Part shown: piece after piece, positions 1 through 12,225 of the stretch | Numbering within the stretch: the first letter of the stretch is position 1 | Layout: every line of letters begins with the position of its first letter | Made by a program: the position numbers and the translations under genes | Notes under the pieces: model-generated | Seen by the model: the letters and a program-made list of their open reading frames with translations, nothing else | Told to the model about the DNA's origin: nothing | Databases searched by the model: none | Assembly: GCF_958979055.1 (NCBI RefSeq) | Contig: NC_084888.1 | Coordinates: 948,001 to 1,012,000, forward strand | Direction of reading: 5' to 3' | Length of the DNA stretch: 64,000 nucleotides | From: Alnus glutinosa | Lineage: Eukaryota > Streptophyta > Magnoliopsida > Fagales > Betulaceae

Positions 1-2440
1 ATAAAAAATTATCCCAAGTGCTAATTAGGCATTTTCTAGTGACGAGCAGTCTTTCACCAACCCATCAATTAAATTGTATTAAAGTAATTAAAAAGATGGA
101 ATTAAAACAGTCCCTACAACTACAAGAAGAGGAAAAGAAATGGAATCGATTGGCATTACTTTCAACGAGGTTGACGGTTCATATGAGATGATAAGGATTC
201 CAAATATCAGCGGGATTATGTCCTAGCCTCCAAAGGTCCACTACCACCACAGATTCCCAGCTCTTTTCAAAAAGTCGCTCTCAGCCAATAATATGAGCCT
301 CCCCAACCCCAACCGCTCAATTTCTTTCAACTAAGCAAAACTATACAACTCAATTATAGTTTCCTAAACCGCCATCTCAAACGACCATTTCTGTTAGCTT
401 AAACTTTTAAGATAAGTAATGATTTAATATATTATCGGAGTAGATGTGATGTACGAAGGTAGACGAATAATAGAGCACCGGGAAAGAGAGAAGGGATTGA
501 ATCACGCAATCCAAAGACTCGAGAAGAGGAGTCACACCTCAAATTAAAGAAAATGTCTCAATTGGAGTACAAAAAATACTTAAATATACACCGACAAAAA
601 TCATAACCCTAATTTGACGGACTTGGGCCAAACCCATTATCGAATTACAAAATAACACAACTCTTAAAATTTAAATAAAATATAAAATTGAATAAAACTA
701 AAAGACAGGTTACTTATTTCTCATCCCGCATCAAGAGGTCTTGAGTTCAAACCCGAACATTTTATCCTCATTTCAGCGTAGACTAAACTTAAGATTGTGT
801 CGAGCCTAGACCCACATAACATACATAACAATAGGCCAGGGCTTAAAGAGAGTGGGAATTCCCTTTTCCCAACCAACTAATTGCTTGGTAGATAAATGAT
901 GTTTTGGGTATCTTCCAATATATTATCTCAAGTAAAGAAATATACCTCATGTTCCCGCAGCTATATGCCTTCTAGACAAGAAATTTGTCCATATCTTTGT
1001 TGGAATAATAGCAAGTGGAAGAATCGAGAGGCACAATATGTGCACTAAAGAAAATTTAAATTAAAAAAGAAGAGCCACAATAAGATCCATCAAAGAGGAG
1101 ATCATTCGAAGAATTGGAAGCCCAGTTGGACAAGCAGTACAAATTTCAATTGGAGTGATTGCCCTCAGCTCACCAAAACTGGCTCCAGCAGTACTCTTTT
1201 AGTAGGCGTAGTTTGTTAAGTGATTGAGTTCTACATATTGTATAGAGTGCATAGACTTGATCAACTTTTGGATTCAACTAGTAACTAGTTCCAATGTATT
1301 ATATGGATTCCCCAAGGTGTTCCAAAGCCCCAACAAGAACATAAACATGTAGAAAATGATACAGCCTAAAACATTGATCAATTCCATATTTTTTCTTTAT
1401 TAGGTGGATGACGAGGTGCTTAACAGACATGGCAAGTTTGTTGACATGACACTCATACTGTGTGAATGATGTGTCAAATGTAGCACACATGACAAATAAA
1501 AAATCGTTAACTTTGAAAGTAAAATGATAAAGGAACATATTTGAAATTTGATCAAAATCTAAAGAATTGATTGTCAAAATTGAAAACCGAGGGGCTATAC
1601 TAAATATGATTTTTCCCTTTTTATTATTATTATTATTTTTTTTTTAAAAAAAAAACCCACAGGAGAAAGTGAATAATAAATGATAGGGAGTTGAGACCAC
1701 TTGCCCCTTATCCAATAGGGCTATCAATAAGGCAGCAACAAGAACTGTATTTGGGTGTAGTAGACGTACCACAAGACGCATTGTTGTTGGCATGTTAGAT
1801 GTCATATCTTCTAGAGTAGTTATTGGGAATGCCTCACACAAGAGAAATGCTCCACACTCTAACTCTGAGACTCTCAAATGCACACTACCTGACATAACGT
1901 TAAAAATTACCATTAGATTTTGGATCAAATAGTGATTTTTAGTGCCACATCAAGAAATGTGCACTTGAGGGTCTGGGTAGCATTTATCATCCTACAAAGG
2001 TTGTGCTGATTGTGCAACCAGACAAGGTATCGCATTGAGCCGGCCTAGAACCATGATGCTACGCAGACGGCCTAGAAATTTATCCTTTACAGATTCAGAG
2101 ATTGAATGGAATGTCTAAATGATTGTAAAGGTAATATGGCAAAGGAAAGTCCTTCCAATTGATAGGTGAGAGAGCTAATAAGGACAAGCTCTTACCAGCT
2201 ACAAGCCTGAAAATTCCTTGTCTTCCTTTATGCTATGGGTTGCTGCAATTAGCAGTGCAGTAAACAGTGATTAGCACGGCACATCTCATTTTGGTTAGAA
2301 GACAAAGGGATTACACGTCTGCTAGCTCCAGCCACCAGCTATTAGCATGGTACATCTGATCCTTTTTTCCACTGACTTGTAACTAGTAAAGGAAGTCCAA
2401 CTTGCTTGTGTAATCAAGGAATATTGTCCTGCTCTCTCTC
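1..2440. other. AT-rich intergenic DNA, no gene seen
   Basis: No open frame here resembles a known protein, and the short frames (for example at 1299-1577 and 1644-1928 on the minus strand) have no recognisable domain. A T-run followed by an A-run sits near 1621-1662. Around 715-765 there is a stretch with a B-box-like GAGTTCAAACCC that may be a SINE or tRNA-derived relic, but no A box or tail could be placed with confidence. Confidence 0.5.
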
Positions 2441-2573
2441 TTGTGGTTTTCCTTTATTTTCTGCCCTTTTCCAAGATATATTCTCCCAACTGGGTTAAGC
2501 CCACCAGGGCCACCACCCCTTTTCCTCCTGCTTATAAGGAGCTCCTTTGGTCATCTCTTTCCCATGCCATCAC

Positions 2574-2645
2574 TTGACTTTGAGTCATCCTCCTTGACTG
2601 CAACAACCATTCTTTTCTCTTCCTTAATTGACTTTGAGTCATCCT
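2574..2645 (+). promoter_or_regulatory. Duplicated W-box/GCN4-like motif before the RADIALIS-like gene
   Basis: The 18-mer TTGACTTTGAGTCATCCT occurs at 2574-2591 and again at 2628-2645, 54 bp apart. Each copy holds a TTGAC W-box core and a TGAGTCA (bZIP/GCN4-type) core. The pair lies 75-150 bp before the ATG at 2721. A TTATAA near 2532 could be a TATA box, which would put the pair in the 5' leader. WRKY or bZIP binding is inferred from motif identity only. Confidence 0.45.
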
Positions 2646-2720
2646 GTAGAGCCTGTCCAAATACCCCTCCCCCCCTTCATTACTTTCGCTAGTTCTAGTG
2701 GTGAATTTAAATTTCATCTA

Positions 2721-2978
2721 ATGGCATCCAACTTTCTCACTTCTTCACGTAGCTCTAGCTCCTCATGGACCTCTCAGGAGAACAAACGGTTCGAAAAGGC
2801 CCTGGCTGTATATGACAAGGACACCCCTGATCGCTGGCAAAAGGTTGCCAGAGCCGTGGGTGGAAAATCTGCAGATGAGGTGAAGAGGCACTATGATATC
2901 CTCATAGAGGATGTCAGGGACATTGAGTCTGATAGAGTCCCATTTCCCAATTACAGGCAAAGTGGAAAGAACGGCTAG
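2721..2978 (+). CDS. RADIALIS-like single-SANT/MYB protein
   Basis: An 85-residue protein with one SANT/MYB domain at about residues 14-66, after a Ser-rich N terminus. The spaced tryptophans (SSSWT and DRWQKVA) and the ending [13 protein letters not shown], then [12 protein letters not shown], are hallmarks of the plant RADIALIS/RSM/RL small-MYB family. Members of this family act in the nucleus, often by competing with larger MYB proteins for partners, and affect floral asymmetry or seedling growth. I chose the ATG at 2721 because the upstream in-frame ATG at 2628 adds residues unrelated to the family. The stop is followed at once by AG|GTAATA, so a 3'-UTR intron is plausible. Length is typical. 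The paralogue cannot be named from sequence alone. Confidence 0.88.
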   Translation: MASNFLTSSRSSSSSWTSQENKRFEKALAVYDKDTPDRWQKVARAVGGKSADEVKRHYDILIEDVRDIESDRVPFPNYRQSGKNG

Positions 2979-3407
2979 AGGTAATACACTAGTCACTAGT
3001 TACTTTCTGCCGCATTTTGAATTATGACCACCGACACATCTGAATCGATGCTGAATTTACCTTTTTCTTATCAGCTTCAACTTTTGAGATAAAATTATAG
3101 TTGAGGTCCTGAAAGTAATTCCTGCTTTAAAATAGTCTACGTTTCTGCACCATCATCACCTCGTCCTTGAAAGTAATTCCTGCTGTAGGGCCAGGGAATA
3201 ATCCTAGAAAGTGAAGGCTGTGAACTTGAAGTGCTGGTTCTATCTCTACGTAGTCCAGCAGTTTCTCCAACTGATAATTAGGCCAACACGCACCCTTTTC
3301 ACTAACTTCATATTATCACTTTTATTTAATGAAAAAAGCCAATGCCTGACCACTCATGCAACTTCTTATCCTGTCCCTAAGTCAAAGAAATCCCACATGA
3401 GATCTAA
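2979..3407 (+). other. Possible 3'-UTR intron of the RADIALIS-like gene
   Basis: A GTAATA donor-like site starts around 2982. A plausible acceptor, TTGGCAG, ends near 4818, beyond the retroposed insertion. If both are used, the insertion at 3421-4490 sits inside a 3'-UTR intron. A short direct repeat (AAAGTAATTCCTGCT) occurs at about 3111 and 3170. Splicing is inferred and not shown by coding sequence. Confidence 0.25.
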
Positions 3408-3420
3408 TCCTACCACTTCT

Positions 3421-4490
3421 TTTTTTTTTTCTGGATGGAATTCTAGAGAGAAGGCAGAGCTTATCTCTCTACAATTCTTTCTGCTAGTTTGCTGCTGGTG
3501 CTCCCTCCATGGGAGGGAAGCTTTATGCTTCCCTCTCCATCGTTTTCTGCTGTGCTTTCACCCTCCCCACAACTACCCAACATCACACCAACCCATACCC
3601 AAATAAGATTGAGAGCTTTCTCTCAAACCATGCCGGCTTTGCACTGGTTCCATAGAGCCGGCTCTGTACTGGACTTATCTTACCTTTTTCCAGCTCTTCT
3701 TCTTCTGCTCTCAACACAGAGCTCACCGCCCGCCTCCTTCCACCGTGTTCTGTGCGTTTTTTGGTTGGGTTTTTGGGTCGACATCTTAGGATTTAGATCT
3801 ACACTTCCCGGCCAATTTTCGCACTACACGCGCCTCACCAGTGGGTTCGCCGGCGTCCTCCGAGTCCGTCTACGGTCGTCGTGCCTCCCACCGCTTCCCA
3901 CTCGCCGGAGCGTCTTCTGCACGCGCCAGGGTTCTTCCTGGCGCGTGTGGAACACGTCTCCTCCCGCCGCCTCTCCCCACCGCGTCTTGCGGCGTACTTC
4001 GGCGGCTCCTGCGTCTCCCACTGGCGAGAGGCCATCCCCTGGCCGCGCGTGTCTCTCACGCGCCACCAGAGGTGGCTCCCATCCCCCTGCCCTCCGGGCC
4101 TCTGTTGTTGGCTTTTTACTTGCTTTTGTATTGTTGTTATGTTTTATTATTGTAACCTTGTTTTTTTGGGCTTATTTGTTGTATCCCTCTCCCCCAGTTT
4201 ACCCCTGTGTTTGTGTTTGGGTCCTTGTGACTCAATACACTTGTGATATCACCTTTATTGGTGACCCCGGCTTTGTGGCATCAGTGCCTCGAGCCAAAGG
4301 GCCCGCATCTTCGGAAGCATTGCCCCCGCGTACTTTCATTCATAGGTTTATATTTGGGTTGCCCAACCCCTGTTTTTGTTCTTTTAATTTCTCTTTGTAA
4401 TAGTTTCTGATGTACTTATAAAAAAAAAAAAAAAAAAAAGTGTGTGCCACTTTCACGCCCGTGTTGAAGCGCGTAAAAAAAAAAAAAAAA
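3421..4490 (+). mobile_element. Retroposed unit with 13-bp target duplication and two poly(A) runs
   Basis: The insert is bracketed by the direct repeat TCCTACCACTTCT at 3408-3420 and 4491-4503; downstream sequence resumes with GGATAAC. Its 3' end is an A-run directly before the right repeat, the signature of target-primed reverse transcription. A first A-run (about 4420-4439) is followed by about 35 bp of unique sequence and a second A-run (about 4475-4490), so the source transcript seems to have read past one poly(A) site. The body is GC-rich at 3820-4100, unlike its surroundings, and has an mRNA-like 3' end. No reverse transcriptase is encoded. It may be a non-autonomous non-LTR element or a retrocopied transcript; its source is not recognised. 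Confidence 0.75.
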
Positions 4491-4503
4491 TCCTACCACT
4501 TCT

Positions 4504-5206
4504 GGATAACATGTCAATGGTCCTATGCTCTACACTAGTTCAAACAATTGCCTGCCATTAGCCTCTACTGTCTGATTTCGGAGATGATTCTCCTGCTGTC
4601 TGCAGACAGAACTCAATATTTTTTTCCTCAGCAACCTTTTGTCGTTTTCCTGATCCATTGTCTTCATTCAGATCCAGTTCTTTCCCAACCCATCTGAAAC
4701 TTTTGGCTGCATGCATTAATGCTTTAAATGATAGCTTTTCTAAATTTTGGATGTTTTCAACTTTGTCATGTTCAGTTGGTCATAATAATAATTGTTTTCA
4801 TGACTTTATGCTTGGCAGATCTTGAAGTATCTAAGGTTCCCAAGTTCAAGACGATCTTATTGGATATCATAAGCACATTTCATGGAGGAATCGAATTAAA
4901 TCAAGTTCTTATGTTGTTCTGTTTTTTCCCCTTATGTGTACATTTTGTTTCTGTCTTTCTTGTCCAATTGTCTAACTAGCTAGTTTACTGTTTTGTTGTT
5001 TTCCCTGTATGAAGCAAATATCATTAAATAAAAATTTGATCGCATGGTTTACCACTTTATCAAAAAGTTCTATGTATTTTTCAAAAGTGATACATTTAGT
5101 CCACGAGCTTTTATCTTTGTCAAAATTATCCTTCTGTCTACCTTCTTTATTTTTTTTTTAGACCCCTTCCGTCTATCTACTAATAAAAAAATATTAACAG
5201 AATTTT
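4504..5206. other. Intergenic DNA, no gene seen
   Basis: AT-rich sequence with no recognisable coding potential. Only the possible 3'-UTR exon of the RADIALIS-like gene (from about 4819) is worth noting, and that is speculative. Confidence 0.4.
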
Positions 5207-5664
5207 GAAGGGTGTAAAGCCGGCCGGTTAACTGGCCAACCAGTTTGATACCTGGTTGAAAATAACCGGTAACCAACCCTAACAGAGCGGTTACCGGTTT
5301 TAAAAAATATTGAAATCGGTTATAATTGATAATCGGGTACGTGTATATATATAAAAGAATAAAATTTAAAGTTTTACACTTTTACTTCCATTTTAACTTA
5401 TACCAACATATATTAGGCCAAAAAGGTTGAAATATATTTTTTTTAAAGGGCTAAAAAAGTCTAAAGTCTAAATTAAGCCCCAAAAGTTGGTCTAATGCCC
5501 AAAATAGGCCCCAAAACCCAATTTTTTTAAATTTTAGTTACCGGTCCGGATAATCGGGTATCAACAGGTAATTGCAGGTTATTAAAAAATCGATTAAATA
5601 GTTACCCAATTACCAGAGCCAGTTGGCGATTTTAACCGATAACCGTAATTGAATTTTCACCCCT
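5207..5664. repeat. Degenerate foldback element rich in CCGGTTA motifs
   Basis: The segment opens with GAAGGGTGTAAAG and closes with GAATTTTCACCCCTA, a weak terminal inverted repeat. The interior repeats CCGGTTAAC/TAACCGG-type words on both strands. The right end matches the common hAT-MITE end TAGGGGTGAAAAT in reverse. Flanking bases are (A)AATTTT-like on both sides, so an 8-bp target duplication is possible but degraded. No transposase is present. Confidence 0.4.
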
Positions 5665-5909
5665 AAATTTTTTTACCATGTATACAAAATGTCATATAAA
5701 AGTATAAAACATTGCCTTATCAGCGTATCCAACAAAAAGAAAGAAGGAAATGGGTGGTGATGGGGAAAATTGTAATATAACTATTTCACATTAAGGAAAT
5801 GAATAGTCCATATAGGATGTGTGAATTACAAATGAAAAGGTCATTTTGATAAAAAAAAATAAAAACCGTGTGGGCCAAATTACCAATACATGTGGGATAA
5901 AGAGTAATT

Positions 5910-6063
5910 CTACAAGTCTTTCTTGTATCACTTTAATAATGATGTGGTTTTTAAAATTACGATTTAATCAAAATTTAATAATGATCAATCACAAGCCCAA
6001 TAATGATTTACAAAGTTAAATCATTATTGGATTGACACAAGATAAATTTCTAGCATTACTCAT
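5910..6063. mobile_element. Short MITE with long imperfect inverted repeats
   Basis: The left end (AGAGTAATTCTACAAGTC) is the approximate inverse of the right end (ATTTCTAGCATTACTCAT), and inner words such as ATCATTATT also fold back. A related sequence occurs at about 18240-18385, so it belongs to a dispersed local family. No coding capacity. Confidence 0.45.
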
Positions 6064-6158
6064 AAGATAGGAAATGATGGGTCGCTGGAGAACTCTATCG
6101 CCATCCTCAAATGAGATTTTTCTTACTATCGCCCCCTTTTCTTTTCTTTTCTTTTTTT

Positions 6159-6159
<1 letters not shown>

Positions 6160-6213
<54 letters not shown>
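6160..6213. repeat. (TA)n microsatellite
   Basis: About 27 uninterrupted TA dinucleotides follow a pyrimidine-rich tract. Shorter TA (about 6640-6662) and AAT (about 6708-6742) runs follow in the same intergenic stretch, which is otherwise AT-rich and without genes up to the ATAD3 leader. Confidence 0.85.
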
Positions 6214-6216
<3 letters not shown>

Positions 6217-6709
6217 AAAGGATATGTTGACATAACAAAGATGCACACTTGGTAATGTTTGATAGGTCTTATGTGGGGTTTTATCGTACTAATAGCAAAC
6301 GATCATGACAACAGTTGAGTGGAATGACTAATCTTATAAACTCACAAAGACCGAGGAGTGTTTTGATAAACATGACAATCACATAATCAATTTTGGATTT
6401 AGGTTGTGATTTAAATTATAATGATTCAAAACGTGCAATTTAAAAATATAATTTTTAAAAATGAATTAAACATTTAGTAAAATTATGATGTGATATTTAA
6501 AATCGTGCGTTTTTAAAAATGCACCTTGTTGCCTACGATTTAAAAATATAGATTTTTTCACGTTTTCGAATAGCTATTTTTTAAAAACATACTTTCAAAT
6601 GAGACATTTTATACAATTTTGTTTAAAAACACGTTTTTATCTATATATATATATATATATATAAAAGTTTTAGTTGCCAAACCTCAATTTCAAACAAGCT
6701 CTCAATTAA

Positions 6710-6741
<32 letters not shown>

Positions 6742-6974
6742 GAGTAATGATTCACTACCACCTAAATATATAACTTTTTACCACCTTGTCTATGTGGCAA
6801 GGTGGTCTCTTACTTTATTTTATTTTTTAAAAATAAAAAAACACTAAAGTTAATGATAGTAAATAATAAAAAAAAAACCGGTGTGGCCACGTTTTGGGTC
6901 CCAGTTAGATTACGCTCCACGCAACGCAAGCGGTCCCTTCTAGCGAGCCCTCACAATATATTTTGGTTCCGTTT

Positions 6975-6982
6975 AAACCCTA
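6975..6982 (+). promoter_or_regulatory. telo-box upstream of ATAD3
   Basis: AAACCCTA, the plant telo-box, lies 111 bp before the ATAD3 start codon, in the likely leader or core promoter. This motif is common near the transcription start of plant housekeeping, translation and organelle-biogenesis genes, which fits a mitochondrial ATPase. Function is inferred from motif and position. Confidence 0.4.
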
Positions 6983-7092
6983 GCAAGAGGGGTTTATGGC
7001 TCGCGCCAGGAGCTAAACCCTTTTGACTCTTCTTACAAACCCATTCTCAAATGAACTGAAAAAACAAGATCAGTGCTCGGAATCTCAGACCT

Positions 7093-10000
7093 ATGGCTGC
7101 TTCAAAATTGTCCTCGTGCGTGGCAATGGCCACGGCGGTCGCCTCCCTATCCACGCTCTCCGGCCGCGCGTACGCTGACGGTCCCTTTCGTTTCTATCCT
7201 TTCTCTTCTTCGACTCCTCAGGGGGACCAGAGCTCTGATGCGAAGTCGGAGGCGAAACCCGAGGGCGAAGAGTCCAGAGGCTCGGGTTTCGATCCGGAGT
7301 CGTTGGAACGAGGCGCCAAAGCTCTTCGTGAAATCAACAGCTCCCCCTTCGCAAAACAGGTTTCGTTTCGGATTTCGTTGCTGAATTTCTTTGCGATTTT
7401 GTTTGGTAGCTGAGAAAGGGCGAGGAGAGGAAAGAGAAGAGTAGAAATTTTGACGAATTGAGATTTTGAGTCGGGAAATTTGGCAAAAAGAGATTAATCT
7501 TTTTTTTTTTTTGGATTTTTTTTTTTCATAAGTTGGACTTAATGGACTGAAATATTCGATAGAAAATTTCGTACTCTATTATCTTGCTCAAATCAGGTAC
7601 AGCAATGGGATTTTAGAATATTAAAAAAATGTTCTCTTCCTTTTTATTTGCCCCATCACCATCAGTTTGATAGGTGACCAGAGATGTGGACTAGAGGTTT
7701 TCTTTTCTTTTGAATTTCTTATATGGCTCTCTGTGGCTGTTTCGCTAGGTTTTTCAAGTAATGAGGATGCAAGAAGAAAGTCGTCTTGCGGAACTGGCCG
7801 CTGAGAAGTGTCATTTTGAAGCAGCTCAAGCTCAAGCTGATATCGTGAGTGATTATGCTTTTCAGTCACACTGTTAGTTTAAGTCACACTATTAGCTCAA
7901 GCTCAAGTTAATTGTAAAAATCAGCATGTCTGATCAATCTATGTATGGAACCATTATGATATTCCCCCCATTTACTGGAAATTGTTATAATATATTTATT
8001 TTCACTGATAGGAAAAGCAGCGGAAATTGCATGAAGAGCAAAGAGATCTAATGCAACAACAAGCCCAAGCAAAGGCACAAATGCTGCGATATGAAGATGA
8101 GTTGAATAGAAAAAGAATGCAGGTGCAAACGTTGAAAAAGATTATATGTTCTTTTTTATAATCTTTTGTAATACATTGGAGATAAAACCTGGCTATCGCA
8201 TGTTAAGCAGCTAATTCGGTTTTGAAAAAGCTTCTTCCCAATAAAAGGAGTCATTAATAGGTGTGAGAGCGGTGGAAACACACACTCATGCCCACACACG
8301 CTTACACACATATCAAATCTGTTATTGGCTAGTGTAGCTTATGCATTCCTTTTTATCCTTCCCCTTTTGGGACTGGAATGTTCCTTTCTGCTTGAGACTT
8401 TGTTCAAGTCAGTGGATGGCTCATGGCTGCACAATTCTGGACCTTTATTTTTCCTACGTATTGAAATTGAGTACAAGAGTGAGTGAGTAGGCTTTGTTTT
8501 TAACTCATATTTTACATCTCTCTCTCTCTCTCTCTGCCCTGCTCCTTTTCCTTCTCTCTCACTGGATCTATTGACTTTTAAAAATCAAATGGTAGGACGG
8601 ACTTTTGCTGTTAAACAGTCAACTATACTTTGTTTTCTTTATGTTTGCAGGCAGATCATGAAGTTCAGAGGAAACATAATGTTGATTTGGTTAGGATGCA
8701 AGAGGAGTCCTCTATAAGGAAAGAACAAGCAAGACGAGCTACTGAGGAACAGATCCAAGCTCAGCAGCGGGAAACCGAGAAAGAGAGAGCTGAAATAGAG
8801 CGTGAAACCATAAGAGTTAAGGCCATGGCAGAGGCTGAAGGTCGAGCCCTTGAAGCAAAATTGACTGAGGAACATAACAGGAGAATGCTTATAGAACGGA
8901 TTAATGGTGAAAGAGAGAAGTGGCTTGCTGCAATCAATACAACTTTTAGTCACATTGAAGGTATACACAATTGACAAGCATGTCTTTGTACATGTTGTTT
9001 AATTGCAAGGCTGAAGGTTCAGTCCAAATATAACTGGTTACTTGGATGAAGAGTCCTGCCATGTGCTCTGGCTGATTTTGCATCTTTTATGATTCATACT
9101 TATACTTCTCAATAGTCCATTTTCGAGTAATGCTTGTAAAGTTAAACTGAATTCAGTGACCAACAGTTAAAGTGACTTGGTTATACTTGTTACTGGTTAC
9201 TGGGTACCATGTGTAGCATGAGTATTAGTTGCCTTACAAATTTATGTACATGCTGAATATATCCTGTATAGGAAAAAAAAAGGGGTATTCCTTGCTCTAT
9301 ATCAGACAATCACTTATTTACAAATCTCGTGTGGGGCTAATAGTTTTCATTTCCCATCTCTTGAAAATCCTTTTCCCTTTGCTTAGCCCTATCCCTTTCT
9401 AGCGGTATTTTAGTTATAGGTTCTAAAGAAAATTCTCCATATATTTTTCTATTTCTCTCATTTTATTATCCGAGTTTAGGATATGAGATGCAATACAGTA
9501 CATGATAATGAAAGTGCAGAAATTGATACTCATGTTATGGTACATGAATTGATAACCTTGACATCTATTATTCCATTTCATAGAAGAGTGTGTTATTGGT
9601 CTTAGATTAATGTATTTTGCATATCTGATGTATCTAGTTATTGATTTGACTTTAAATTGTTGTTGATATTATGGTTGCTATTTAGATGGAATGCAGGATG
9701 ATATCATAATGACTTGACCGTTTATCAATTCTAATCTGCAGGGGGTTTTAGGGTCCTACTGACTGATAGGAACAAGTTAATTATGACTGTTGGAGGAGCC
9801 ACAGCATTAGCTGCAGGAGTTTATACAACTAGGTTTGTATGCTGGTAGTCTCATTGCCTTCCCTTTTGTCACTTCAGTAAAAAGTGTATTGAATTTTTTT
9901 TTTTGAAACTTTTTATGAGGGCAGTATCTCTCTGCCATGTTTATCTTTTTGTTGGCAAATATCAACTTAAAAAGGATAAACAATGGGATGTATGTGGCTC

Positions 10001-12184
10001 TTGCTATGTGCATCCAGTATGGGTGTTTGAGTTATATTTACCTATCAATAGAAAAAAAAGTGGCTATTGCTTGGTCCATCCATTATCAAAGATCTGGTTA
10101 GAAATCTTGCAATCATCCTACTTAACAAAAAAATAAATAAATCTTGCAAGAGCCCTTATCATGATGCATTGACGAACTTCATAATTTGACTTAAAGAGAT
10201 GTTGGATGTGGATAATTGGACTTGCCTAAACAACATTTGTTTATCACAAGGCATGTATGAAAAATATATGGGACAAACGCTACTTTCGCTTCCACATCCA
10301 CCATCTTTCACACCACTACCTCTGCCCCTCCCCTCCCTGGGCCAATTGCGACCACTACTCACCTCCAACATCACACCCTACCACCACCACCACTTCACTG
10401 CAACCCTGCATAACATTAGTTGCACTACTACCATTGTGTCATGGGGCTCATCAAGTGTGCCCTATCTACCCTTTTAATTGGATAAGTCATTTGATTCTCT
10501 TTGATGAACTTTAATGTGTTTTCAGAGAAGGAGCTAGAGTTATGTGGGGATATGTCAATCGGATTCTAGGGCAGCCATCACTTATTCGAGAATCATCCAT
10601 TGCAAGGTTTCCAGGGTCAGAAGTTATTTCTCGAGCAAAAAATAAAGTTTTGGGATATGGTACATCAGCTGGGGCAGCGGGGCCTATGGGAAGTAAAAAA
10701 AGTCTTGGGAATATTGTTCTCCATCCTTCATTGCAAAGGAGAATAGAGCAACTTGCTCGAGCTACAGCAAACACCAAGACTCATCAGGCACCTTTCCGTA
10801 ATATGCTATTTTATGGGCCTCCTGGCACTGGTAAAACCTTGGTTGCGAGGGAGATAGCCCGGAAATCGGTATCCTCTTAACTTATGACTTCATTTGATTT
10901 CTATTTTATTGCTCCTGCCTGACTTATACGACCTTTATTGGTTTTTTATTAGCCTATTAAGTTATCTCTATTTAATAAATGTATGTCTCAAGGTGGAAGT
11001 TATATAAATTGGATATGAACAGATGAACCTTAGTTAATAAATAGAAGCCTTGAGAATGTTATTGATGTATAAATGAAGAATTTTATTTTTTTTAAAAAAA
11101 TTATTTATTTATTACTGTTTTAGAATTCAGATATTTGAATTTTATTTCAAAACAACAAATGATATATGAATGAATATGAGTAGATATTCCATAGAAGGCG
11201 ACAATGACATTCAACTTCAGTAGATTTGGTGGCATCTGCTGCTTTGATAAGCAGCAATAGGTAGATCTTTCGATACAATGGTAGATCTTTCTATACAATT
11301 TTATTTTCAGGACATGTCCAAGATATGGGAATAGCTTCTATATATATTTATATATATTTTCCCTTGTTGCTCCCGTTTACCCTTGAGTCTCCCCATACAG
11401 GGTTTGGATTATGCCTTGATGACGGGAGGAGATGTTGCGCCACTGGGTGCACAGGCTGTTACCAAAATCCATCAGATATTTGACTGGGCTAAAAAATCGA
11501 ATAAAGGTTTACTGCTTTTTATTGACGAGGCAGATGCTTTCTTATGCGAGTAAGTATTTTTTTTTTTTCGAGGTTAAAACTGCTTTCTGCTGGTTATATT
11601 TTAACAAGTTTCTAGGTTCACTACTCTTTTTTTTTTTAATAAAAAAAAAATTGCAATGGCAGTACTCAAATATTTGATATATGTTAGCTGCACAACTTTT
11701 ACACAATAATTGCACAACAATGCTTACGTGTAAGTGAGTCTTTCCCTCCCTTAATGTTATCCAGCATTTTTTTTTTTTTTTTAAAAAAAAGAAAAAAACT
11801 ATAACTCACTTACATGTAAACATTGTTGTGTAAAAGTTGTGCAGCTAACATATTTTCAAATATTCTCATTGTCGTAATACTTTATATGTGTCCTATATAT
11901 GATCAGTTTTATTGCCAGCGTGTATAGCAGCACCTGAAAATATCCTCATAGACTTATATATGACCTTGTATGTTGAAAAGCTCAGCCCTGTGATTACTGC
12001 ATCTCTTATCCATTAAATATCTATAATTGGCTTCTATTGTCACGATATTGTTTCTAAATAATGATTTTGGGAAATTATAGATATTTATTGGCTTCTACAA
12101 TGTCATGACAATAATGATTTAGTAATACAAGGTTGTAATCTAGGGAAATTGTGATGCTCCGCAACCTATCTGCCAGTTCTATTA

Positions 12185-12225
<41 letters not shown>

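Noticed and set aside
3489-4400. 303-residue plus-strand frame and its overlapping frames
   Set aside because: They lie wholly inside the retroposed GC-rich unit, run open in several frames at once and show no recognisable domain.
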